Assembly: GCA_025331435.1 (NCBI GenBank)
Contig: JAIWNI010000169.1
Coordinates: 1-38,195 of the forward strand
DNA from: Choanephora cucurbitarum
Lineage: Eukaryota > Mucoromycota > Mucoromycetes > Mucorales > Choanephoraceae
Direction of reading: 5' to 3'
DNA length: 38,195 bases
The notes below the pieces were generated by a model. It was not told where the DNA came from. It saw only the letters and a list, made by a program, of their open reading frames with translations, and ran no database searches. Below, piece by piece: positions 10,331 to 21,093 of the stretch. Position 1 is the stretch's first letter; each line of letters opens with the position of its first letter. The position numbers and the translations under genes are program-made.

Positions 10331-12007
10331 TTAGATTTTGGACTGAAGCATCACTTTGACTACTTTTACTTGAGTGTATTCTTGAATAGCATACTTACCC
10401 AGCTCTTTACCAAAACCAGATTGTTTGTAACCACCAAAGGGTGTGGACTGGTCAAATACATCATAGCAATTAACCCACATCGTTCCAGCCTTTACCTCGT
10501 TCGTCACCATAATAGCAGTGTCCAAGTCCTTAGTGTAAACACCACCTGCAAGACCATAATCAGAGTCATTTGCAAGATCAATGGCTTCATCAATCGTCTT
10601 GAAGGTACCAATAGCCACAACAGGACCAAAGATTTCTTCACGCATAATTCTCATCTTGTTGTGACAGTTGATCAGTACAGTAGGTTCAATGTAATACCCT
10701 ACATCACCCCAGCGTTTACCACCATAAGCAACTTTTGCGCCTTCCTTTTTACCAATCTCGATATAGTTGAGTATCTTGTCAAACTGACTCTTGTTGATCT
10801 GAGGACCCTGGAAGGTATCTTCTTTAAAAGGATCGCCCACCTTGATCTTCTTTGCTTCCGCGATGAAGAGTTCCAAAAAACGGTCGTGGATTGATTCATG
10901 CACAAATATACGCGATCCGGCATTACAACTTTGACCGTGATTGTTAAAGATACCACCACAAGCCCAATAAGCAGCATTTTCGAGATCAGCGTCTGCACAG
11001 ATAATTTGTGCTGATTTGCCACCCAGTTCAAGTTGTAGCTTTTTGATGTTACTGCCAGCACTGGCTTCCATGATTTTTCTACCCGTTACTGTAGAACCAG
11101 TAAAGGCCATTTTACTTACTTTGGGATGGCTAGATAAATAAGCGCCTGTAGTATGACCGTAACCAGTAATCACGTTTACAACGCCCTATAGAAGCATTTA
11201 CTTAGGAAAAACAAGACGTAACAAAACAAGTAACTTACAGGAGGAAATCCAGCTTCTCTCACAAGTTCAGCAAATTTCAAAGTGGATAAAGGTGTCACTT
11301 CAGAAGATTTCATGACGACTAAAAAGGATTTAAATGGTAAGCAAATCATATACATATATATATTACATTTAGTAGACTCTTACTAGTATTGCCAGCAGCT
11401 AAAGCGGGAGCAAACTTCCATGCAGCCATCATGGTGGGATAGTTCCAAGGAATCACAGCACCTACAACACCTAATGCTTCATGTCGAGTATAACACATCT
11501 TATCAGAGGTAGTATCAATGGTCTTGCCATGGATTTTATCGGCCCATCCAGCGAAGTAACGGTAACAAGCGATTGAGTCGGTTATGTCAACATCACGAGC
11601 CACAACAAACGATTTGCCGTTATCTACTGCATCCAGAGTAGCCAGCTCTTCTATATCGCGTTCCATCAAATTGGCCAGTTTTTGCATTAGAAGACCACGT
11701 TCAGAGGGAGCCATCTTACGCCATGTCTTGTAATAGCAATCATGAGCTGCATCAACTGCTTTGTTTACATCATTTTCATCTGCAGAATGGACCTTGCAAA
11801 TGACCTGTTCGTTTGCTGGGTTGATGGTTTCAATGAGAGGCCCATGTCCTGCTACAAACTCGTTGTCAATAAAGAGATGTGTATGAACTAGTGCAAATGA
11901 TGAGTCATAGGATGCGTTAATTTCATTGTTGTATCTTTTTCCCCAAAAATACCTTCAATGGTTTTCCCATTCGTTAAATGAATAGATTGGAGGTCTGTTT
12001 GAGACAT
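10331..12007 (-). CDS. NAD-dependent aldehyde dehydrogenase (ALDH1/2-like)
   Basis: It oxidises an aldehyde to the carboxylic acid with NAD+. Four exons on the minus strand (12007-11953, 11887-11384, 11318-11239, 11185-10331) with introns of 65, 65 and 53 nt give 497 residues, the normal family length. Visible motifs are PWNYP with Asn167, MKSSE with Glu193 (a position that favours NAD+ over NADP+), the Rossmann FTGSTVTG (241-248), the general base Glu266 in LELGGKS and the nucleophile Cys300 in GQSCNAGSR. The spacing matches ALDH2 (Glu268, Cys302). The first exon is short, and no mitochondrial presequence is evident, so a cytosolic enzyme is inferred. A TATA box lies about 60 bp upstream. 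The substrate cannot be told from sequence; the convergent MIOX neighbour is not enough to link it to inositol catabolism. Confidence 0.93.
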
Positions 12008-12065
12008 GTTGATTTGAAAAGAAGAAGAAGAAGAAAAAGTAAGTTTGATTGTTGTCAATAACGCC

Positions 12066-12071
12066 TTTATA
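12066..12071 (-). promoter_or_regulatory. TATA box of ALDH
   Basis: On the minus strand GATATAAAGG lies about 60 bp upstream of the ALDH start codon, a sensible distance for a TATA-driven promoter. Confidence 0.5.
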
Positions 12072-13610
12072 TCTCAGTAAGTCACATTATTTGATGCCGA
12101 AATGTGAGGGTTTCTTTCAAGGTTTGAGATGAAAAAAGGGACGCATTTACATGCGCACTGTTTCGCTGTTTCCTGCTGTTGTTTTATAGGATTCATCGAC
12201 CTGTCTTGTATGCATAATTCACCTAGTTTCTTTTTCTTTTTTGTCTCTCAAAAAGGCAAATGGTGTTACCCGTATTTGTCAGATAAACGTTACCTTCCCA
12301 CGAAGAAAGTTAGTAACCCTTCAGTCGAGAAGTACCAAATCAACTGAAATACATAGATGTCATTTTAGATGCGATAGCTGACATGAAATTAGTTGGCTCA
12401 TTTGAAGTTGTCAAAGAAAGCTTTTTTTTTTGTAACCAATAAACTAAGCTTGGCAAATAACAACAAAGGCACGCTCTATCTTGAAAGAACAAACAATATC
12501 TACAAAAAGCCAAGCTTTTATGACTCCAAAAAAGAAAGAAGCAAGCTAGTTTTAATCAATTTCCTCTCCTTCTATATGAATGCTCCACCTTCAAATGTTA
12601 TCAACTAAAAAAATTTCTATAGAACATTTTCTTGAGTGAGATTCTATTATCTTGTTTATTATATTTTTTTTGAGTGCTCGGTCCGTAAGTAGCTCTTTAG
12701 ATCAGAGAAGAGATAGCTTTGTTCACTCGCGAGTAGAGAAAAAATTGCGATATGTTTTGACATCTAGATCATAAAAGTCAAAATAATTATAAAAAGCAGA
12801 GAGTTAATTTTCAGTGTAAACTTAGCGGCTTTGAGCTGTGAAATCAGTACTTGATTCTAATTTATATCGATTTCGTTTAAGTGAGCAATCCTATTTGAAT
12901 CTGAATAACTTCTTTGGTCTATAAGAAGAAAAGGAAATTTGAGACTTATTGTTGTCCAGAAGCACCATTATTCGAAGGCTCAGTTTGATTCGATTTCAAT
13001 ACCCAATCGAAACTATAAACAACGATGCAAAAGTTTAGTTTGACAAGTTTTCTTTGACTCCATTTATGTATATGCTATCAATTCACAAAGTAATACATAG
13101 CCAGAGCAAAAAAAAATTGTACATACAAAGGCTGATGAATGCTTAAGATCGTCTGAGAGTCAAGAGACAGAAGCTACTATTATAATAGTAATTATGTCCT
13201 GGACCCACAACAACATTCAGTCAACGATCTGCTATTGGTCAAGAAACACAAAGAGAGTATAATCTCAAGAGCCAAACATAATGGATTCGGGCGCGATAGG
13301 GTTCATTGAAAAAGAAAGGACGTGAAAGTGTCAAGGTTTTTGACTGGTCTAGAAAACAATGAACATCACAAAAAAAAAGAGACATAGTGATTATGTCAAT
13401 TGATTTGCAATCAATATCAAGAAGTCATCAAATCAAAGGCTCCTACAAACATGATAATTGTAAATCCTAATGATTAGAAGAATCAAACCTATAAATCATG
13501 TAAAGGTTTTTCAAATAATGAGCAAAAATCAAGCGATTGAATAATTCAATAGATGTATGACAATAGACCATATCATCGATTGGCATAATGGATCCAGCAA
13601 TATCTAATGC
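12072..13610. other. Intergenic, no gene recognised
   Basis: Two 70-codon frames (12129-12347, 12393-12608) have low-complexity Phe/Ser/Lys composition and no splice or promoter context; I regard both as chance. The right end is the promoter region of the small gene that follows. Confidence 0.45.
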
Positions 13611-13619
13611 ATATATAAA
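13611..13619 (+). promoter_or_regulatory. TATA box of the MGCC microprotein gene
   Basis: ATATATAAA lies about 80 bp upstream of the start codon, followed by a T/C-rich leader. This is one of the clearest TATA boxes in the window. Confidence 0.6.
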
Positions 13620-13699
13620 GAGAATGAAGAGTACTCGTCATTCTACTCTTTACTTCAAAACAAATTCTTTACTTTTTATCCTTTTCTAATATTCTCAAT

Positions 13700-13833
13700 A
13701 TGGGTTGCTGCATGTCTAGTGAATATAAATCGACTCCTTCTTCTCCAGCAGGTAAGCTAGATAAACTATTGATAGGTTGTGTCATTTGAGTCTAACTTTT
13801 CTGTTTACAGATAGTGGTTTTTGCTCTATGTAA
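13700..13833 (+). CDS. Small dually acylated peptide (MGCC microprotein), 24 residues
   Basis: Two exons, 13700-13751 and 13811-13833, flank a 59-nt intron with a consensus donor (GTAAGC), a branch site CTAAC at 13792 and acceptor TTTACAG. The product begins MGCCMSSE and ends DSGFCSM. MGxxxS is the N-myristoylation consensus, and Cys3 and Cys4 next to it are classic palmitoylation sites, as at the start of fungal G-alpha subunits. No G-alpha body follows: the frame ends after 24 codons. A TATA box upstream and AATAAA at 13882 make a complete, compact transcription unit. An alternative acceptor (TGTACAG, ending at 13846) would change the tail to EYQE; intron retention would give 31 residues. 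The tail is not a CaaX box, since only two residues follow the Cys. It lies about 330 bp upstream of WDR70 on the same strand. Function unknown; a membrane-anchored signalling peptide or decoy is inference. Confidence 0.6.
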
Positions 13834-13881
13834 TTGGCTGTACAGAATATCAAGAATAGAACATTACTTTTGTATCTATTA

Positions 13882-13887
13882 AATAAA
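13882..13887 (+). terminator. Poly(A) signal of the MGCC microprotein gene
   Basis: AATAAA about 50 bp after the stop codon, followed by a T-rich stretch. Confidence 0.5.
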
Positions 13888-14164
13888 GAGTTTTTGAACT
13901 TTTTTGTGTTATAAAAAAGAAAGCAATTTTAGAAAAACAATGCTTATTGATTTAAACCAGTCAGGGTTGTCATAGGAAGTATTAGGCGATTGAAGCAGAA
14001 CCATCTAACCAAAAAAGAGTCCCTTTACTTTCTAACAGCTCTGCGTAGCCGGATAAGCAATTTTAGGAGGCAGGGAAAAAATTAGATTTAGCGCGCTAAT
14101 GCATAACGCTACTATTTTCTCTCTCTCTTTTTTTTTTAGAGAAAACCTTCTTTTATTGTATCGC

Positions 14165-16236
14165 ATGTCAGGTTTTGTAAGCCTAATTGTGTTTCACTTT
14201 TCTTTCACTTTTCTTACTGCTTTGTCTTTTATTTTTTTAGAACGACGATCTCTCAAACATGTTGCCCAAGTCGTTTGGTCAGAAACCAAAGACAGACAAC
14301 AACACAGCTGATTGGGATGCTTTAAGAGCTTTCATGCCTACTTCTTTTGGAAAACAAGAAAAGAAACGCAATCTAGATGAAGAATTTGTGAAGACCAAAA
14401 GAAACGTAAATGATATAAGCAGCAAACAAACGCCTGTTGATTCTCATTGTTAAGATAGGAAACTCCTTCAGAAAAGCAACCAGAACAACCCAAGAAGACA
14501 AGAGAATCTATTAGTGATGATGAAGACGATGATGAAGAAGAAGAGTCAGGGGGAATGATATCTGAAGTATTACCTGTTTCACACGAAATCAAATTGAACG
14601 ATCATGCGCGCACTGTCTCTTCTATCACACTTGATCCTTCTGGCACACGTCTTGTTACCGGCAGTTACGATTACGATCTAAAGTTTTGGGATTTTGCAGG
14701 TATGGATCAATCCTATCGACCCTTCCGTACCATTCAGCCTTGTGGCGATCATCAGATTCATAAAGTACAATATTCCATCTCGGGTGATTCTCTCTTGGTG
14801 ATCTCGGGTAGTGCTCGAGCCAAGATCTTTAATCGTGACGGTGCTGAGATTTGTGAATATGCAAAAGGTGATCCTTATATTCGTGATCTCAAACATACCG
14901 ACGGTCATGTGGGTGCACTCACAAGTGGATCGTGGCACCCTGCTAACAAGGAGACATTTGCTACTTGTTCGCAAGATGGTACTATTCGTGTGTGGGATGT
15001 AGAACAAAAGAGAAAGCAGAAGACTACACTTGTCTATAAGTCACGTGAGCGAGGTGGACGATCCTCTTGTACAGCTATTGCCTATAGTCCTGATTCAAAG
15101 CACCTAGCAGGTGCCTATCAAGATGGTACAATCCAAATTTGGGGCACAACAGGCTCCCAACTTAGACCTGCTATCTCTATTGCAGATGCACATCAAAAGG
15201 GAACAGAGACTTCATCTGTCTTGTTCTCTCAAGATAATCGAACAATGGTGACACGTGGAGGAGATGATTCTGTAAAATGTAAGTATCTAGGGTATTAATT
15301 GTCTACAATCATTACTAAACCAATGTTAGTATGGGATATTCGAAATGCAAAGAAACCTGTAAAGACAGCTTACAACTTGGATATTGTTAATCCTGAAGTG
15401 AATGTTGCCTTTAGTCCAGACGAAAAGCTTATTTTGACAGGTACTTCTTGTCCAAAAGGACAAGGTTTTGGTCAGTTAGTTATGTTGAATAGAGAAACAC
15501 TTGAGGTTCAAGAAGCTATCAGTAAGTCTTTCTCCTTCATTTTGTGTATACAACTACTTTATTTATATCCCGTTCTTTTCATACAGATGTGTCTCAATCC
15601 AGTGTGGTCAGTGTATTATGGCATCCTCGTATCAATCAGATCATTACTGGTAGTGCAGATGGTATTGCTACTGTCTTTTATAGTCCTACACATTCATTAC
15701 GTGGTGCCAAGTTATGTGTCACCAAAGCTCGTAAACAACGTGCTGTGGATGATTATGAAACCACAGGTCCTATCCTTACACCTCATGCATTACCTATGTT
15801 CAAGGATGATGAACCTAGAACCAGTAAGAGAAAGAGAGATAAGGCAAGACAAGATCCTGTTAAATCCTATCGCCCAGGTATATTTCATAAAAACAGAGAG
15901 AGAGAGATGAAACATTGGCTAATGTATCAACCATAGATTTGCCTGTCAACGGCCCTGGTAAGGGTGGTAGAGTCAGTATGAACCAACAACAAGCAGTGAT
16001 CAAATCGTTTGCTAAGGATACCACAAGAGATGAAGATCCTCGTGAAGCTCTATTGAAATATGCAGAAATTGCAGAAAATGACCCTCTTTGGGTTGCCAAT
16101 GGTAATGAGATGCCTTTTTTCTCTCCTTATTTTTCTTTACTTATCCTCTTTTCTTTCAATTATAGTATATAAGAAAACACAACCAAAACCATTGTTTCAA
16201 GAGGATGAAACTGAAGAAGATGCAAAAGACAAATAA
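14165..16236 (+). CDS. WDR70: WD40-repeat protein, WDR70 family
   Basis: WDR70 is a nuclear WD40 protein; in fission yeast and human it is linked to Cul4-type ubiquitin ligase function and histone H2B ubiquitination at DNA breaks. Seven exons (14165-14176, 14241-14405, 14459-15278, 15330-15521, 15587-15877, 15937-16101, 16166-16236) separated by six 51-65 nt introns give 571 residues. The first exon codes only MSGF and supplies the start; the next in-frame ATG is at 14259. Order of parts: an N-terminal LPKSFGQK...ALRAFMPTSFGK region, an acidic stretch (about 79-88), a WD40 propeller (about 105-450; motifs YDYDLKFWDFAGMD, DGTIRVWDV, DSVKLWDIR, HPRINQIITGSADG) and the C-terminal GPGKGGRV box (about 499-506) with DPREALLKYAE and LWVANVYKKTQP, all typical of WDR70. 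Intact. Confidence 0.93.
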
Positions 16237-16245
16237 GACCGACTC

Positions 16246-16251
16246 AATAAA
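16246..16251 (+). terminator. Poly(A) signal of WDR70
   Basis: AATAAA 10 bp after the WDR70 stop codon, followed by a T-rich tract. Confidence 0.45.
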
Positions 16252-16740
16252 GATCTTTTATAAACAGTGTATCTTCCCCCTTTTTTATTTTTATAATATA
16301 TGAGAATGATAGTTTGATGATTAAATGTATAAGAATATGGATAGATTGATTGGTTTTTTTTATCATGTCATATCTGGATAGGCTACAGTGTTAAATTGCT
16401 TGCCTCTCGACAGGTATCTCAGGAGCTATTTTGATCTTTACCAATCACAGAGTAGCTGCAACAGACAAATGAAAGACACAACAATCTATCAACGTAGGCT
16501 CAGCAATCCATATGTCCAAGATGTTGATTGTTGTTAAAACCAATAAATAGATTCATTTGATTTCCATTTATGCTCTGTATTTTATCTCATTACTAGCTTA
16601 TGTCTATAGATTTTGTATGAGTGATTCAACACAAACAAACACGACGTTGAGAGACATGCTCTGTCCTTTACGATGAGAAAACCCGAAAAAAAAGTAGCCT
16701 AAAAAGTATTGGTTTGCTAATCATGGGCAGCCAAATGGAA
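16252..16740. other. Intergenic, nothing recognised
   Basis: AT-rich 3' flank of WDR70; no gene or repeat recognised. Confidence 0.45.
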
Positions 16741-16749
16741 TAGATTGTA

Positions 16750-17057
16750 ATGGATGTTCCTGTTGGTAACCATATCAGCAGGATGTCAAGAACGATGCCA
16801 TTTGAGTTTCCCTCAAGCATCGAGCAAGTTAATACAAATTTTCTTCCTCTTCTCGAGTTGGCATGGAAGAGCAAACAAGCCATGGAGGAACTCGTTGCTG
16901 TTCTGAAGAACAGAAAAAGAAAGCTGTCGAGCTCAGATCGACAGTAATAGCAAAGAGCAACATGCCTTTTACCCTATATAGGGAAAAACAAAAAATACCC
17001 TATTTATTTGAGCTAACATCATTCTTGATCGTATGTATTCTTTTTAAATACAAGTAA
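16750..17057 (+). pseudogene. Coding remnant, family not recognised
   Basis: A 65-codon frame from ATG 16750 reads as ordered protein (PFEFPSSIEQVNTNFLPLLE, then WKSKQAMEELVAVLKNRKRK) and ends at 16947. A second frame continues coding-like sequence beyond it (LRSTVIAKSNMPFTLYREKQ), as if one frameshift had split a longer gene. An in-frame TAG lies just upstream. It is probably a fragment of a dead gene or element. Confidence 0.3.
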
Positions 17058-17284
17058 CTAAGCAAGACACAAAACCTCTTTTGTTTTTGTTGGACTGAAT
17101 TTAAGCTTAAGTCTTGACTATTGGTATTTCCTTTATTGACCTTGCCATCGATTGTGAACGATCAAAGGCATTCACGTACTTTGCCTTAGAAACATATTGA
17201 GTAGTAGACACTTCCCTAAGCTTACTAAGGCTTTTTAGGCTGATAATAAGCTGTTCTGTTAGAGCCGAGTCAAAAAAAAAAAGT

Positions 17285-17357
17285 CATTTTACTAAGGCGC
17301 AGAGCCCAAGAGGAGTCTCAGAAGACAAGCTACATTGAGGAGTTCCTTAGTAAAATG
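17285..17357. repeat. 13-bp perfect inverted repeat with 47-bp spacer
   Basis: CATTTTACTAAGG (17285-17297) and its exact reverse complement (17345-17357) flank 47 bp. Part of the spacer (about 17300-17339) recurs in diverged form at about 17391-17431. It may be part of the border of the decayed element that follows. Confidence 0.5.
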
Positions 17358-17639
17358 TATAAGAAAAGACCAAACATACTTTGCGAAAGTTCGTAGCTCA
17401 AAGAGGGGTCTGAGAAAACATAGCTACAATAAGTAAACGACGCATCGCTAAGCATGATGGAGCTGCCACAGACGATAAAAAAGAATTTTTTTCTATAGAG
17501 GGGAGAAATGTAGCAATAGCTCTTCGAGTGATGGTTCTTTCACAAGGCTTTTTTTTTGGGGATGGTGACTAATCCATGAGAGATGGAGTTACAAGAGTCT
17601 GACTATCATGGGTGCAAAGCTTTTTGTTTCCTTCTATTA

Positions 17640-18860
17640 TCTTCTTAATCAAAACCTAAATTCTCAGATGAAGTTTGCAAACTTTATGGCTTTGCGAAGG
17701 ATGACCAGTTGAATGCACCTTTGATGAAGCAAAAAAGCAAGTGTGAGCGTTTTGCTAAACTTCTCAACATTACATGATACGCTACACAAAAGGCCGTTCA
17801 TAAGTGCAATAACCCTTCAGAAGTTTTTGAAAAGAAAAAGAGAGGACCTCGTTTCAAAAAAAAATTCTACGAAAGATGTTTTTGCCGTGAAGGACATTGT
17901 TGCAATGAACAACAAAGAAGGCAGATAAAATACTGTTAAATTAATTGAAAACGAACTTCACGAGATTCACGACCTTGACATCTCTAATGCAACCCTTCTT
18001 AGGCACTTATAGGCCTGAATTATAAGACAGGTGATAGAAAAAAAAAACATCATACATGACTCAATTAACAACATTGCATACAGACATATGTATGTATGTA
18101 ATCGTTTTTTTTTTTAAAAAATCATCAATGACCGAGACCAGCTAGTACGCCTAGAAGTTTTTTTTTTATGAATCGTTCTGTCATGTAGACCACCATGCGA
18201 AAAAAAAACCTGGGCAGCACCTGAAGCCGCTGCTAATGAGAAGAACAAAGATACACCATCCATATGGATGATGCAACTACCATAAGGGACTAATGACACA
18301 CAGAGCTTCTCGAATAGATTGGTAAATTTATCCTTGCTAAAGTTGCCGTGGTAGTCTGTCTTGTATCAACAACAAAGGCAGCAAAGATCACCAACATTGG
18401 TTCTTACCATGAAAACCGTATCAACAAATTGCTTTCTAGCAACAGTAAAAAGAAAGCTGAGATCAAGTCTTGGTTGAATGAGAATGGGTATTTAACAGAT
18501 CCGGATCAACTAAAGAAAACAAAGCGAGCTTTTGGAAATTGTGAGGAAACTTACAATTGAGCCCGTCTACGCAACATACTTGATAGCAGAAAAGTATAGG
18601 TACGCTATCATGAATGACTTAACCCTACCATTGTGAACTACAGCCAATTGAGAAGGTGTGGGGAATGACAAAGAACAAGATAGCAGTCAATGACAAGGAA
18701 ATTATTGCTACATTGAAGAAAAAAAAAACTAAACGAAAGCCTCTCTGAGGCACAAGAATCGCATCTTTTGTCAGTCAGAAAGAATCCTCTTCAACAATGC
18801 CTCAAGTACCATGGTGACTTTGTTGAAGAATGTAAAGAACAAGATATGAACGTTGATTAG
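17640..18860 (+). pseudogene. Decayed DDE transposase (Tc1/mariner-like)
   Basis: Fragments in shifting plus-strand frames match the order of a eukaryotic DDE transposase. They are: an N-terminal helical part (TLQKFLKRKREDLVSKK, then LIENELHEIHDLDISNATLL and GLNYKTGDRKK); a middle part around FMNRSV and PEAAANEKNKDTPSIWMM; a later helical part (KKKAEIKSWLNENGYLTD); and the end PYHCELQPIEKVWGMTKNK, where Glu at 18650-18652 fits the third catalytic position (cf. PPYHxELNPIExxW). Many frameshifts, stops and A-runs separate the parts. No terminal inverted repeats or TA duplication could be identified. It is clearly dead. Confidence 0.6.
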
Positions 18861-19256
18861 GCTTCTTTCAGCTGAGTTTTAATCAACTAACAAAATTATT
18901 ATTTTCTGAATACACAACTTTGAAGATGTATAGTGATGAAGCGAGATGAATATAAAACTAGCAGCATTTACATGAAGCCGCTAGTATGAGCTTTGAAATG
19001 ATACAAATTTCGCCAAAACCGAATGAGTGCAACTTGAGAAAATCAAAATTGAATGAGGAAGAAAATTAATTTCTTTTTTTTGTGCAATCTTACCGGAAAT
19101 GACATTACTATTTTCCGAGAAAAAACTCCCTTTTCACCTTTTTTGATTCAGCCTGAAATCACGTTGCTCTATAGTTGGGTAAAAAGAAATGACGAGAAAT
19201 TACCTTGATGTATTTTTTCCTTCTTTTCTTCTATTGTATTTTTTTTTGGCTAGTAC
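18861..19256. other. Intergenic, upstream of the mS47-like gene
   Basis: AT-rich with T-rich tracts near the 3' end that probably form the promoter and leader of the next gene; no separate feature recognised. Confidence 0.4.
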
Positions 19257-21025
19257 ATGCATCGCTTATCTTTAATTGGTAAAAGGTCTATTTTATTAGG
19301 CCATTTAAATAGACCTCTCTGTCGGTCTGTATGTCATTGTTTAGCTTTCTTTTTTTTTCTTTGTTTTAAAAAAGGGAATAAAGGCTTACTTGTTCTAGAT
19401 ATCAGTAGCTTGTCATCAAGCCTTGGAAGATGAATTACCAGAGGTAAACTGATAGAGCTCTATCCCGTTCATTCCAACTAAACAATGAAAATAGACCTAT
19501 GTGCTTCATCGAAAAGTATCAGGCGCAAGAATGTTTATCTTGAACAGACCAGAGAAGTTGAATGCATTAAATTTGGGCATGATTCGAAATATTGGGCCTC
19601 AGCTGAAGGCGTGGGATGTTTCAAGTTTAGCCAAAGTCATTTTATTAAAAGGCGCTGGTAAAGGCAAACTGAGTGTGGGTGATGATATCTTGGGTATGAT
19701 TCTATCTGTCAAAGGGATGAACGTGGGAAATCTAACCTATAGGTTCGGATAGATGTTTTGTTGAAAGCACAATCAAAGGATCCTGATGCATTGTATTTCT
19801 TTCAAGATAAATTTGGACTTGTACAGATGATTGCCACACTCAAAACGCCTTATGTTGCCATCTTAGACGGCTATGCATGTATGTCTTGATATCATAACAA
19901 AACCCATAAAAGCTAAGACAAAGAGGACAGTAGGAGGAGCATTAGGTTTATTTGTTCATGGACCATTTCGAATTGCAACCGAAAAGACTATTTTTGCAGT
20001 ACCAGAAGTCAGTATAGGCGCATTTCTAAATTCTGGATCGAGTTTTTTCTTGTCAAGATTAGATGGTCAGATCGGTACTTATCTAGCGTTAACTGGAAGT
20101 CGATTAGAGGGAATAGATGCATTGTAAGTAAGTTGAGAAGATTGAAAAAATGATCGAGATTGAGATCATTGATCATTTTATTAGTTTTGCAGGCATTGCT
20201 ACACATTATGTTCCTTCTTCAAGAATACAAGCATTAGAACAAAAGTTGATCGATCTCGATATATCAGAACATGAGATTATTCAGCGCGTATTAGAGAACT
20301 TTGTAGAACCAAAACCAGTAGAGAAAATAGGATTCCAGAAAGACACTCGGCAAATCATTGACAGGTAAGCACCACTTGATGTCTATTGAATGCCTCTAAT
20401 GCACAAAAAAACTAGATGCTTTGCTTTCGATACAATAGAAGAGATTATAGCAGCATTGGATAAAGAAAAACAGACATCTTGGATACGAGAGACAAAACAA
20501 AAGCTATTGTCTGTATCACCCACAAGTCTTAAAGTAACACTAAAAGCACTCAGAAAAGGAAAGTCAATGTCACTTGTAGAATGTCTCAAGATGGAATTCG
20601 ATTTGATTCAAAAGTTTCTGGTCACAAGAGATTTTCATGAAGGTGTCGAAGCATCCTTTACTAGTAAGCCTAGACGAAAGCCCCAATGGCAACCTTCTCA
20701 GCTAGCCGGTGTGACTGAGGAAGATATAGAACAGCTCTATTTCTCAGATCCTTCACCTAACGTTCTGTCTTTGCCGACCAAGTTAGATCTCAAGCGCTAT
20801 CCTTATGCTCGATTTGCTTTACCAACAGAAGAAGAAGTGAGGCTGGCGATCACAGGTGAAGGTGCTGAATTCAGGACTGAGGGAAGGTTGAAGGAAGACG
20901 AAGAGATTCTTTCTTGGTTTCAAAAGGGACACAAAAACAAATGGGGAGTTCGAGAGAAAGTGATGGATATCCTTAACCGCAAAACAATACTAAAGGATCA
21001 AAAAGAGCGTGAATGGTTGAAATAA
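19257..21025 (+). CDS. EHD3: Mitochondrial HIBCH-fold protein, likely mitoribosomal mS47 (Ehd3-like)
   Basis: Seven exons (19257-19328, 19399-19443, 19495-19693, 19753-19878, 19931-20123, 20185-20364, 20416-21025) with six 51-70 nt introns give 474 residues. The start is chosen because exon 1 (MHRLSLIGKRSILLGHL) is a typical mitochondrial presequence and splices in frame. The body is the enoyl-CoA hydratase/3-hydroxyisobutyryl-CoA hydrolase fold: ILNRPEKLNALN, GGALGLFVHGPFRIATE, LALTGSRLEG, AGIATHYVPSS. The long C-terminal part (ALPTEEEVRLAI to the end) follows yeast Ehd3, which is the mitoribosomal small-subunit protein mS47. The catalytic-site regions differ from active HIBCH: AFCAGGD is KLSVGDD (about 97-103) and FPDVGGG is FLNSGSS (179-185), replacing the catalytic Asp by Asn181; Glu173 is kept. 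I infer a structural mitoribosomal role rather than valine catabolism. It is followed 68 bp later by DPH4. Confidence 0.8.
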
Positions 21026-21093
21026 ACCTATAAGCTTTTTTTTTAAGAACATATTTTTTTCTCATTTTTTTCTTTCTTTTAAGCCACTTTGAA

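Noticed and set aside
10247..10894. 215-codon plus-strand frame
   Set aside because: Antisense shadow of the last ALDH exon, whose conserved motifs lie on the minus strand.
12129..12608. Two 70-codon frames as small genes
   Set aside because: Low-complexity composition, no conserved motif, no nearby promoter or poly(A) pattern like that of the MGCC gene.
13700..13833. CaaX prenylation motif at the end of the microprotein
   Set aside because: Only two residues (Ser, Met) follow the last Cys; a CaaX box needs three.
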